Source: Norana najaformis | Taxonomy: Eukaryota > Annelida > Clitellata > Crassiclitellata > Hormogastridae | Direction: 5' to 3' | DNA length: 64,000 bases | Assembly: GCA_964023275.1 (NCBI GenBank) | Contig: OZ029916.1 | Coordinates: 18,796,686-18,860,685 of the forward strand | In this document: positions 12,522 through 22,000 of the stretch, piece after piece | Layout: every line of letters begins with the position of its first letter | How positions within the stretch are numbered: the first letter of the stretch is position 1 | Position numbers and translations under genes: made by a program | Notes under the pieces: model-generated | Told to the model about the DNA's origin: nothing | Seen by the model: the letters and a program-made list of their open reading frames with translations, nothing else | Databases searched by the model: none

Positions 12522-13390
12522 AAGTTTCTATGGTCTGCTAAGAGAGAAGAACATTTTCATGGTATCGTGATTATCTTCTTTTATAATAACCTCAGAATGG
12601 AGTTGTTCTTGGTGATAAAGAATGTGGTTTTGTAAAGTGTCGGTTAGTGTTTCATTTAGAAAATTTAAATGCTGTGCATTTATTGTATTTTAGTATTTTA
12701 TTATTGCATTTGATTTTTTCATTCACTACTCTTGCTTTTTAAAATGAAACTGGACGTTGTGTTTGCGATTCCTGTTTCAGTATTACATCACTGTGCATTT
12801 AATGAATGTCATGTGTAAAGGGATCAGTCATTTATCAAGAAAATGTACTCCGACAACCACATTCATTGGACCAGTAGCTGGAAACCATTCTTCTGCCACC
12901 GACACATGTGGGCCATTGGTGGGCCCAGTGAACATGGCTGCCTGGGTGGATGGTTGTCAGATTAAAGAAGTGTGATTGTAGGAACCGTGAGTTCTGTGAT
13001 CACAGCTGTTAGAAGCACCTTTGCTTCTATGCAGCTGATGTGTAAAAGCAGTAATGCGTTCATGTAAAGAGGATAATTACTAACAGTTCGCCAAAATTAT
13101 GGACCAAATCTGCAATATCAATATGACTGCTGCTAATTTTAGATGTGTTCTGATAATTTATTATACATATTTATACTACTTTTATGCTTTTTTGCTGTAT
13201 TTGAACATTTACTATTTGGCAGTTGCTTATTAACCAATGTGAAACATGTGAAAAATCCCTCTCTGGCCTCAATTTCAACCCAGTTCTTTCACGGGAGACA
13301 TAAGCGATGGCCTGCTTTTGTGTTACTTCTTTTGCTTTATGAGTATGCTTTGCCAATATTTAAAGAATAAAGTTCAGCACAATATGCAAT
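12522..13390 (+). other. Probable 3' untranslated region of the syntaxin gene
   Basis: The sequence after the TAA stop has no recognised domain. An AATAAA hexamer sits at 13366-13371, which would give a 3' UTR of about 860 bases. A strong acceptor-like CCTGTTTCAG at about 12771-12780 opens a 66-codon frame in a phase compatible with exon 8. I do not accept it as coding, since part of it resembles repeat sequence near 4.4 kb. Confidence 0.5.
13366..13371 (+). terminator. Candidate polyadenylation signal AATAAA
   Basis: A canonical AATAAA about 850 bases after the syntaxin stop codon, in AT-rich sequence. Its use is inferred from position only. Confidence 0.4.
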
Positions 13391-13609
13391 GTGAACATTC
13401 TCTTGCCAGTATAATTTGTGATAATCAAGAAATACCATTGTGTTAATTACTGTTGGCAATCAAAAGATGGCTCTCTTCTGTAGCAATAGTATGTCATTAC
13501 TACCATTTTAAATTGTGTATGTTAGAACTGCTACTGCTGTAATGACTTGTTACATGACAAGTGTTTAGTAGTATTGCTATTTTGAATCTCCTTTTCGTTG
13601 TTTAGGTAA

Positions 13610-13720
13610 CACTGGTCAACATAGAAATCGTTACTGACTGGAAAAGGCCCTAATGTGTAGCATCTTGGTGTGCTGAACACGAATATAACCATAAAAATTT
13701 TTATTGGCTCTCGTTTTGAA
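13610..13720 (+). repeat. Left terminal inverted repeat of the 2.35-kb transposon
   Basis: Contains the terminal CACTGGTCAACA, the GTGCTGAACAC block and the ATTGGCTCT block, in mirror order to the right end at 15843-15961. Confidence 0.75.
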
Positions 13721-13904
13721 AATATTTCATATAATTCATTTTTTATGTTTCACCATGTAAATTTATGCAGTAGGACTGCGACAATATCCTAAATAAGTCT
13801 AGAATGATGTAATATTCCACCTCATTGCATAATCCCATCATGGACACATCATGCACAGTTGATTACGTCATTTTCTGATGCAATGTAAAACTACAGCCAG
13901 TCGG

Positions 13905-13944
13905 CTGCTGACGTAAGATGACGTCAGCAGTGTACTATATAAAG
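13905..13944 (+). promoter_or_regulatory. CRE-like palindrome plus TATA box of the transposon gene
   Basis: CTGCTGACGT (13905-13914) and ACGTCAGCAG (13921-13930) form a perfect 10-bp inverted repeat with a six-base spacer. The second arm overlaps a consensus CRE, TGACGTCA, at 13919-13926. TATATAAAG follows at 13936-13944. Transcription would start near 13965, about 95 bases ahead of the ATG at 14059. All sites are visible; activity is inferred. Confidence 0.6.
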
Positions 13945-14058
13945 CGAGTCGGAACGGTTGAGCATTTACAATATTACAGACTTTGTGCGAGACAGTTTAA
14001 GTTACTGTTTTATAAAACTATTATTACTTTATCCATTTAGATACAATACAGAACAGTA

Positions 14059-15657
14059 ATGCCTCGGAAGTGCGTAAATACTGTGGACAACTTTTGTTAC
14101 ATTTGTGGGGAAGTGACATTTGCCAACCAGAAGAAAAGTATCACTTATCAAGTCAAGAAGGCATATCATGCTTACTTCGAATGCAAGGTTGGTGACCAAG
14201 ACAAGCCATGGGCCCCGCATATATGCTGTGCTACATGTACAACACAGCTTTCACAGTGGTTGAATGGCAAAAGACCATCAATGCCGTTTGCAGTTCCCAT
14301 GGTGTGGAGAGAGCAAAGCAACCACGTAGATGACTGTTACTTCTGCTTGGTTCCTCCTCTTTCCGGTGGAATAACGAAGCAAAAGAAGTCGACAATAGTC
14401 TACCCAAACATTCCGTCAGCATTGAGACCAGTTCCACATGGTGATGGACTTCCTATTCCAGAACCTCCAGCAGAATATATTTTCCTTGATTCATCTGATG
14501 AGGACAAGGGTGAGCCGACATGTTCTTCTCCTGGTCCGTCAGCGTGCAGTGATCCCGATTTTCACTGTGGTGCATCATCAACCCCACACAGAATAACACA
14601 GGAAGAACTAAATGACCTTGTTCGTGATTTGGACTTATCCAAAAACAAGGCAGAATTGCTAGGATCAAGACTCCAACAATGGAATCTTCTAGAAGAAGAT
14701 GTCACAATTACTTCATATAGAAAGCGCCATCAGCAGTTGGAACGTTTCTTCATGAAGGAAGGTAATCTGGTATTCTGTTCCAATATTGACGACCTCATGA
14801 ATGCCTTACAGATCACTCATGACCCACAAGAATGGAGACTCTTTGTAGACTCTTCAACACTGAGTCTTAAGGCTGTGCTTTTGCACAATGGAAACCGTCT
14901 TCCATCTATTCCATTAGCGCATGCTGTCCACATGAAAGAGACATACGATAACCTAAAACAGCTACTGCATTCCATTGACTATAACAGGTACAAATGGCAC
15001 CTGTGTGGTGATTTGAAGGTAGTTGCCATTTTAATGGGACTGCAGCAAGGATATACAAAATATATGTGTTTCTTGTGTGAGTGGGATAGCCGAGCAAGAG
15101 AGTTGCACTACGTGCGGAAGGAATGGACTCCCAGACAAAACATGGCAGTTGGACAGAAGAATATCCAGCACCCAGCTCTGGTCGAGGCTCACAAAATCCT
15201 ACTACCACCCCTTCACATCAAACTAGGTTTGGTGAAGAACTTCGTGAAAGCCATGGACCGCACTTCGCCAGCTTTCCGATACCTGCATGAAAAATTCCCT
15301 CGACTCAGCGAAGCAAAGATTAAAGAGGGAGTTTTTGTGGGTCCTCAGATTAGAGAACTCTTCAAAGATGACCGCTGCAACAACTTGCTGGAGGGTGATG
15401 CGAAACAAGCATGGAATGCTTTTCGTCTAGTGTCTACAGACTTTCTGGGGAATGTTAGGGCAGAAAACTACAAGGAACTAGTAGAAGACATGCTCAAGCA
15501 GTACCAGAAATTTCGCTGCAATATGTCTCTGAAGATGCATTTCCTTCATTCCCATCTGGATTTCTTCCCTGACAACTGTGGTATGGTTAGTGACGAACAT
15601 GGCGAACGTTTTCATCAAGATATCGCAACAATGGAGCAAAGGTACCAGGGAAAATGA
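14059..15657 (+). CDS. Transposon-encoded cysteine-rich protein of an uncharacterised invertebrate family, truncated by TGA
   Basis: An intronless 532-codon frame that I recognise as a protein present in many copies in arthropod, hydrozoan and other invertebrate genomes, without known function. Visible features are an N-terminal CYICGE...HICCATC pair that could bind zinc (residues about 13-58), a CYFC pair near residue 94, an acidic/serine linker (about 140-175), a CFLCEW motif near residue 338, and SDEHGERFHQDIATME near the C-terminus. Spaced Asp/Glu/His residues hint at a nuclease core, but I cannot name the catalytic set. The frame stops at TGA (15655-15657). The next 30 codons stay open to TAG at 15748-15750 and read like the family's usual C-terminus (MLADYCWTLRRDAPEQ), with the TGA where tryptophan TGG is expected. 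The copy has probably just lost function. It lies inside the inverted repeats, so it is likely the element's transposase. Confidence 0.85.
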   Translation: MPRKCVNTVDNFCYICGEVTFANQKKSITYQVKKAYHAYFECKVGDQDKPWAPHICCATCTTQLSQWLNGKRPSMPFAVPMVWREQSNHVDDCYFCLVPPLSGGITKQKKSTIVYPNIPSALRPVPHGDGLPIPEPPAEYIFLDSSDEDKGEPTCSSPGPSACSDPDFHCGASSTPHRITQEELNDLVRDLDLSKNKAELLGSRLQQWNLLEEDVTITSYRKRHQQLERFFMKEGNLVFCSNIDDLMNALQITHDPQEWRLFVDSSTLSLKAVLLHNGNRLPSIPLAHAVHMKETYDNLKQLLHSIDYNRYKWHLCGDLKVVAILMGLQQGYTKYMCFLCEWDSRARELHYVRKEWTPRQNMAVGQKNIQHPALVEAHKILLPPLHIKLGLVKNFVKAMDRTSPAFRYLHEKFPRLSEAKIKEGVFVGPQIRELFKDDRCNNLLEGDAKQAWNAFRLVSTDFLGNVRAENYKELVEDMLKQYQKFRCNMSLKMHFLHSHLDFFPDNCGMVSDEHGERFHQDIATMEQRYQGK

Positions 15658-15750
15658 TCCACTACAATGTTGGCTGACTACTGCTGGACACTCCGCAGAG
15701 ATGCTCCCGAACAGCTGTACAAGAGACAGGCAAAAAAATCTAAGAACTAG
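15655..15750 (+). pseudogene. Detached C-terminal end of the transposon protein after a premature TGA
   Basis: After the TGA the same frame stays open for 30 codons, up to TAG at 15748-15750. The text contains MLADYCWTLRRDAPEQ and a lysine-rich tail, as expected for the family's C-terminus. One substitution (TGG to TGA) explains the truncation. Confidence 0.75.
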
Positions 15751-15842
15751 TCTATGACCTGGTTTTTACAAATATTAACTGTAAGTGTATCACTATTGGC
15801 ATGCATTGTGCGATATAAAATTACTTCATTTCAGATTACAAA

Positions 15843-15961
15843 AAAACTAGAGCCAATTCGGCATTTTCACTGTCATATCCGTGTTCAGCACATACAAATT
15901 GATAAGAACTGACTAATTTCATTTCAGTAACATGACTTTTGTAAAAATTTGTTGTCCAGTG
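15843..15961 (-). repeat. Right terminal inverted repeat of the 2.35-kb transposon
   Basis: Mirror image of 13610-13720: read on the minus strand it starts CACTGGACAACA and contains GTGCTGAACAC and ATTGGCTCT in the same order as the left end. Confidence 0.75.
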
Positions 15962-16011
15962 TAATATGCATATGGGCCCACTTAACTCATTGTGGTGTTT
16001 TGCTCTGGTGT

Positions 16012-16150
16012 GTACTTAGCACACAGAACTCGTTAACACGCGGTAGATAGAATTGCAATGTACCGCTAAGGATGTTCTCGCTCAGTTGAATTAACAGTTC
16101 ATAAAGGACGTCCGCAAAAAATACCCATTTTGAACGCCTTAATACATCCC
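16012..16150 (+). repeat. Dispersed repeat, second copy
   Basis: Shares AGCACACAGAACTCGTTAAC and GATGTTCTCGCTCAGTTG, plus the intervening text with scattered changes, with 11205-11335 inside the syntaxin intron. No coding content and no clear ends. Confidence 0.75.
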
Positions 16151-16904
16151 CTTGTCCGCATTTGGCATTTCCCTTTCCCTACCCTTCGTCAACCGCATTC
16201 CCGGGCAAACTGTGCTGTGGGGTGGGATACTTTGATACTGTCGTGTCGAGCAAAGGACTTAATATTACCATAACATACAACGGTGCCTGTCCGCTGGTAT
16301 CTTGCTCAAGTATTACGGCTGCAGTCTGCCTCGAATACGCATTCGACTGTTGAAGCTCAGTAGCCAGTGACACGAATACATAGCAGAGTACAGCTTCCAG
16401 ATGTTGGGCTGCTTCCAGCAAGGTTTACTAAAATATGATATATCCAATTCAGTATAGGCTACTACTGTCTGACTGAAGTTTGTGTTTAAGGTACAGGCTG
16501 TACTAAAATGACTACAGTACCTAATGTTGATGCGTTCGTCCTAATTGGGTATGTCCTGTTTCCTTTGTTTGCATTCGGATGACCCCTCCCTCCCCTCTGC
16601 GGACGTGGTTAACGGACGACCCCTTGCAAAGTCCTAGAGAAGTTTATGAACAGCAGTGAAGGTCGTTTAATACGCCATCCCGAAAGCGTGCCTCCCGAGG
16701 TCAGTTGTTGCCGAGGCTGCGCTATATATTTACACATGTATAGGCCTATCATTAAGTCTGTCAGCTGCGGCCGGAGCGTTCATTTGAATCAACGCCGTCT
16801 ATTATCCAGTAACGGTTAAAATTTTCTGTTTACTGTCTAACTCTAGTGCCAGCATCTGATTTTGTACATCTTCCATTGATGCCTATTGTTCATGGTTGGG
16901 CTTT

Positions 16905-17000
16905 TGAGCACGACGGCATTTGAGATTGTGAAGAACAACTGAAGTAGCTTGCTACTGATGATGCTGTATATAAATTGTCATTACAATTACAATTAAAACG
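16905..17000 (+). repeat. Retroposon 3' end with ACAATT tail
   Basis: GAAGTAGCTTGCTACTGATG then GTATATAAATTGTCATTACA recurs in diverged form at about 59415-59480. Both end in short ACAATT/TAAAATT runs, as expected for the 3' end of a LINE or SINE. Confidence 0.55.
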
Positions 17001-17044
17001 GCGTCTATGCATACATCTATGCATAGCCTACACTTAATCTAATC

Positions 17045-17280
17045 TTCGCATGTGGCCAGTCATCTTTCTTTGTCTTCTTCCATCCTTATCTAGTCCTATG
17101 TCTTTCTGTCTCTCTCTGTATTTCAGTCTCTTCCTGTCTCTTCCCCTCTCTTTCCGTCCTTCCTCTCTCCCATGCACTCCCTCTGTCTTTCTGATTTCCA
17201 TTTGTTCTGTCTCTCTGTTGGCCTGTCTACCTCTCACACATTCTGTCTAAGTCTGTCTTTCACTTCCGTCTGCTGTGTTT
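17045..17280 (+). repeat. Pyrimidine-rich CTGTCT/CTTTC tract
   Basis: Low-complexity CT-rich sequence; the open frames on both strands follow from the composition. Confidence 0.8.
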
Positions 17281-18300
17281 CCAGGTTTGACGAACAGGCC
17301 TAAATGTAATCTTATTTTAATGGTTCCAAAGCTATACACATCATCACCTAATTCAACAGGTGAAGGTTTTTATAATTTGATAAGTCCAAACATTTACTGC
17401 CATTGAAAAGTACAGAGTTGTAAACCGTCTCGAACTTATTATAATTATTGAGAGATGAATTTATTTTCTTTGGATGTCGGACCACTTTTAGGGCTCTTGC
17501 GAAACTAGGAGGACGCTCCAAATCACGTTGGGCTATTTGTCGGGAACAATGGAGACACTTCCCCTCAGGTTTACGCTATAGTACAGCCCCCACTGGAAGG
17601 CAGGTTTGCTCTCCATTTCACTGCATCTGATGACTGCTCCCGCTTGCCTTCCATTGATAAATCGCCGACCAGTTTTTCCTATGAATTTGATTTTAACGTC
17701 AAAAAGCATTGGCGATGGTAATCAAAAACAATACTGGAGCAAAACGGTCGGTGCTTTCAGTTTTATGAAACAATAAACGGAGAAAAGTAAGCTGGAACAG
17801 GAATGGTTATAATTTCTAAGAAATGCACAAGCAGTGGACAGGGCACACGGCTGTCAGTCAAAACAATCAGCAAATCGATTGTTCTTTTCACTAGCAGGAA
17901 ATTACAAAGGAAACCACGTTATAATCGGACAACATAATCTACTGTAGACATAATATGCGTTAGCTCCAGAAACAGTCTTTGTTTTCTGAATATATGCAGA
18001 GTTCGTTCAATTGGCGATTCTAGGCTTATATGTTTCTCTCGATAGCTGTAGTTGATGGATTTACAGAATGTCCTTTCGGTAGATTTACAGAATGTCCCTT
18101 CGGTAGAATATTCTGTCGCTTTAAATATTCTTTTACAAGAAGATCTATAAATATTCCTATGAATATTCATTATTTTGCTTGAATAGGAACCTATTAGTCT
18201 TTTTAGAACTGATGCAGTCCATAAGGTCTACCGTATAAATCTGCAGGTCTATAAATGCGTCACAACATGCGTTAATTTGTTTGTTTCATGATTTGATTAC
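17281..18300. other. Non-coding stretch, downstream flank of the minus-strand membrane-protein gene
   Basis: No recognisable protein. A short tandem duplication around TTACAGAATGTCC and TTCGGTAGA lies at about 18061-18107. Confidence 0.45.
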
Positions 18301-18304
18301 GATT

Positions 18305-18400
18305 TCACTTGAAGCAACCATCGATTGATGTCTGGGACATTATGATAACGGCGCTATAGAAGTTAGATTAGATTAGACTGCATCAAACTATTTGGTTCTT
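18305..18400 (+). mobile_element. LINE 3' end with GATTA tail
   Basis: ACTTGAAGCAACCATCGATTG, shown in part, then GATAACGGCGCTATAGAAGT and repeated GATTA units. The same block occurs on the minus strand at 30425-30510, where it forms the 3' end of a longer LINE copy, so this is a heavily 5'-truncated insertion. Confidence 0.75.
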
Positions 18401-18512
18401 CCGGTGTTGTTTTAAAAACGGTGAGCAGGGCGTAACACTGGCTTCCACGTAGTTCTTTCTCCGGTCAGTCCTTACCCGCTTCCAGTGCTGCTGAGGGAGC
18501 GGATGGTCCGCG

Positions 18513-18638
18513 TTAAGGGCGAAGTCGATTCCTGTCTCGGTTGTTATTCTCCCTTTCTGCCCTCTGCTCTTCCGATTGGGTGGATGCCGTAGTTAGGGCT
18601 GTGTATGGAGGGAAGATGGTGTCCTGTTCCACCTTTTC
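18513..18638 (-). CDS. Candidate last exon of the STMC6-like gene
   Basis: On the minus strand GAATCTGCCTCAG at about 18651-18639 is a good acceptor. It is followed by 41 codons and TAA. The peptide starts EKVEQDTIFPPYTALTT and ends in a charged Asn/Arg-rich tail. The FPPY motif is close to, but is not, the PPxY motif common in the cytoplasmic tails of Shisa/CYYR1/VOPP1-type proteins. Against the model, this exon opens in phase 0, while the donors I see in the transmembrane exon end in phase 1 or 2, so an extra exon would be needed. Treat as a hypothesis. Confidence 0.3.
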   Translation of the reverse strand, partial: EKVEQDTIFPPYTALTTASTQSEEQRAERENNNRDRNRLRP

Positions 18639-18755
18639 CTGAGGCAGATTCACCCGACTTTGGCAGACAACGAAAAATAAAGCATTGACCTAGATTATTG
18701 AGACATTAATTAGTGATCCACTGGAGGATTCAGGTGAAACAAGAGTAGGAAGAGT

Positions 18756-18937
18756 AGGAGGAAGAGGAGAAGTAGGAGAATGGAGAATGAGGATGAGAAG
18801 GAAAAAATTCAGGATGATGACTACGACAAAGACAACGATAATGATGATGTGATGATGATGATGATGACTACGACGACGACAACGATAATAATGATGTGAT
18901 GATGATGACGACGATGAGGAGGAGGAAGAGGAGGAGA

Positions 18938-19028
<91 letters not shown>
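18756..19028. repeat. Compound (GAT)n/(GAC)n/(GAG)n microsatellite
   Basis: Purine-rich triplets end in a pure GAT run of about 29 units (18940-19028). Poly-His, poly-Ser, poly-Ile and poly-Met frames on both strands arise from it. It abuts the 3' side of the transmembrane exon of the minus-strand gene. Confidence 0.95.
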
Positions 19029-19030
<2 letters not shown>

Positions 19031-19048
19031 GTCCTGCGTTGTTCTGAC

Positions 19049-22000
19049 CAGCATGTAGCACAGCAGCGGTTGAGGATAGGTTGTCCTTCACAGATGTGAC
19101 TGTCCTTTCGAAAGCAAATCCAGATGACGACCGCTGTGATGATCACTCCAAACACAACACTCCAGATGATGATCTGCTGTATCCTGCCTCAGCAGCCACA
19201 CACACGGGCAGCAACAGATTAGATGGGCTCTGGTGGTTGAGCCAGGAGTTTGAGTTAGTAGGGGCCTGACCAATCAATTCTGGAAAGACTTAACTGGGTG
19301 AAGGTTAATAGTTAGGCCTTCCTTGATACTTCGATAAGATTGAATACGGATGAGAATAGATTTGGTGAGATGCGAAGGGATTAGCTAAGGATATAACACT
19401 ACCTCTGTGCAGGTTGTACCCCGTCTTATCTTAGGGAGCTATGTATTTCGGTCTCATCCGTACCTGCCCACAGATCCATTCGCTCTTCTGTGCAAGGTGA
19501 CCTGGTTGTCCCTCCGACCCAAACATCAACAGTCCATCATAAAGCTTTGCTGTGGTTGGTCCATCTTTCTGGAATAGTTTGCCTAGTAACCTACGACATG
19601 AGCTCATTGGCTTTTCTCTGCCTCTTTCCGTAAGGCATTCGGTTTCCTCTTGGTCTTGTGATAACAGGTCGAGAACGTCCCTGCGAAGTTTCTGCTGAAG
19701 CAACGCTATACAGATTTGTGATTAGACATACAGCTACGCCTACAATTACCTCAGATGTTAGAAGGGACAATTTCACTTCCATTTTCTCAGTACTAATTGC
19801 GTTCGTAATCCGTTCTCTTCCCTTGAGCCCCTCATGCCCTCTATCGTCTCCTTTCTCCCTCCCTTTCCGGGCTATAGAAGGACAGCGTCCGGTTCACATA
19901 CTAATTTTATAGTTGTATCAGCAGGTGGTTATAAGAGAACGGCGTGTTGTCCTGGGAAGTTGTTACTACTAATCATGGTATTGATTAGAAGCACGCAGTA
20001 TATTAATTTTAGCTTCTACTAGAAATAAGAAAATGTTAAAATATACGAATATTTATAAGCCTTTAGAATGGGGTCTAAATAAACGCCGCCTAATTTAAAA
20101 TGAAATTACTGAAAGTCGTCTAGGCCTATAGCCTAGTTGCTCAATGTATGGAATTGCTCCTGTGGATCAGGTGAGAGGAGCAGGCTGCTGAACTAGAGAC
20201 GAGAATTGATGGAGAGGTCTATGATAGAATATTACAATGCTTGTTTGCGAAATAATGCTATTCGAAGACTGGTGCACTGGTGGATCCAGAATTTGAGAAC
20301 GAATTTACCTTGGTCGATGTTTACTAAGGTGGAAAATTTCCTTTGACCCTTTCATTAGTCCTTGCACACTTTTGGAGTCGAGTACAAGGTGGTTTTGCCA
20401 AAATTTCTGGCTTTTTGAGTAATACCGCTATTTCCTTAACTTCTCGCTCTCTGCAACTCATTTACACGCTTTCTAATTTATCATTTCTGTGGGCAACCTT
20501 CGCCGAAACCGGTTTTGTAGGTGGAGGCAACTCAATGACGCGTGCTGCCCAAGTCAAATGGAAGCGCGATGGCCCAGATTCGCCTTTGATCAGGTGAGCC
20601 GAAGGATAAGCTCTGCAGCCCCTGAAGATCTGCAGGCGCCTCGCCACCGCACTTCAACCTTGAGCCCATCATGTCTTCTCCTGTGTTTTTGGATCGTCCT
20701 CATGGAACAGTCTGCCTTTGCATTACATACTGCTGCATTTGATTCTCTGCTCGGCTGACTTTTTCAATCGGTCTTATATCACACTTGTTTAGATCAGTTA
20801 GACAGTCACGTGTGCAGCGCTTTTGTGAGGTACTTGAATGCGCTACATGAAGTATTCTGATACATACATGCATACATACATTCATACATACATATAAACA
20901 TACATACATACATACATATAAACATACATACATACATACATACATTCATACATACATACATACATACATACATACATACATACATACATACATTCATACA
21001 TACATACATACATACATACATACATACATACTTGCATAAGAGAAGCCACAAGACGAGGCAGAGCAAGACTGGAGGAAGAGACGAATAAAGAAAATCTAAA
21101 GAGTAGCTGCTCACAGCGTCTGTGACGATGCATTCTCGCAGCAGGTGAACTGGTTGTCCTGTGTGCAGCATCTCGGTCGCCAGGTGTCGTTACAGTAGTA
21201 AACGTTGACCGGATATTCGGGGACCGTGGCGTCCCTCAAGCACTTCGTCGATCCTTAATTAAGCAAGTCATTATACAAGCCTTAGCAAAATCAGTTATTA
21301 CTAGGTGTAAGGCAGTGCAAGTACAGGGTTGTCGGCACGGGGGGGGGGGGGTGCCACATGGGCCATGACACCCGTTTGGAGCCAATCTATGGGGGCTTCC
21401 TAAAATGACATCTGCTCCAAGGGTACGGAAGTCTTTTCTGCCCATAGGTTTCTATTCAATTTCAATTTTGATTCACACAAATTGTAAAAGCATCGAGGAA
21501 CCAAAGGGCCATATGGTCTCAACCGGCGAGAGTCCTTTTGGCTCGAGATAATACATTCAGCCTAAAGGTCTTAGATTTTTAATTTAAATTGTAAAAATAA
21601 TGATAGAACCTTAAGGTTTCTGGGCACGATTTGCTAGCAACTTAATCATCGAGAGAGTCAGAATTCCTGCCATATTTGAGCAGCTTTTGCGCTTTTGGTC
21701 CTCACTTCTGACCGTAAATGTAAAATTATTTGATAGTTACATACCGGTTGAGCTAAAAGAGCCTAAGAGGTCTCAGAAGGAAAATCAGAAAAGCCACTCA
21801 AGCAAACGAAGAGGTAAACACTCAATAAAACACGAAAACGGCGAAGACTAAAAAAGGTAATTTGAAATTTTAGAGACTTGGAAAAGGTGCACGTAGAAAT
21901 TTTTGGCGATATAAAGTAGGTCAACAATCGTCCTTATTAGCCCCCTTCTGGCTGATGGCGCCAATGTCCTCATCTCAAAGCCATGTCAATGTTCTCATCT

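Larger units (their letters stand above)
13610..15961 (+). mobile_element. 2.35-kb DNA transposon with imperfect terminal inverted repeats
   Basis: The left end begins CACTGGTCAACA and the right end, read on the other strand, begins CACTGGACAACA. Two further blocks are shared in inverted order: GTGCTGAACACGAATAT (13670-13686) with its complement at 15875-15891, one mismatch; and ATTGGCTCTCGTTTT (13703-13717) with its complement at 15843-15857, one mismatch. The inverted repeats thus run about 110-130 bp with diverged stretches between. Both ends are flanked by TAA (13607-13609 and 15962-15964), a possible 3-bp target duplication. The interior carries one intronless gene in the same orientation. 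I cannot assign the superfamily; a TAA duplication would fit PIF/Harbinger, but the protein does not look like that transposase. Confidence 0.8.

Noticed and set aside
15655-15657. Programmed read-through or selenocysteine at TGA
   Set aside because: No selenocysteine-insertion hairpin is evident and the expected residue appears to be tryptophan. A simple point mutation in a transposon is the plainer explanation.
18690-19155. Open frames of poly-Ser, poly-His, poly-Ile and poly-Met
   Set aside because: All are translations of the GAT microsatellite in different phases. Only the short upstream part in one minus frame belongs to the STMC6-like exon.
20806-21171. Tyr-Val-Cys-Met repeat frames near 21 kb
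   Set aside because: CATA microsatellite translation. The genuine exon next to it uses a different frame and stops at the donor at 21115.
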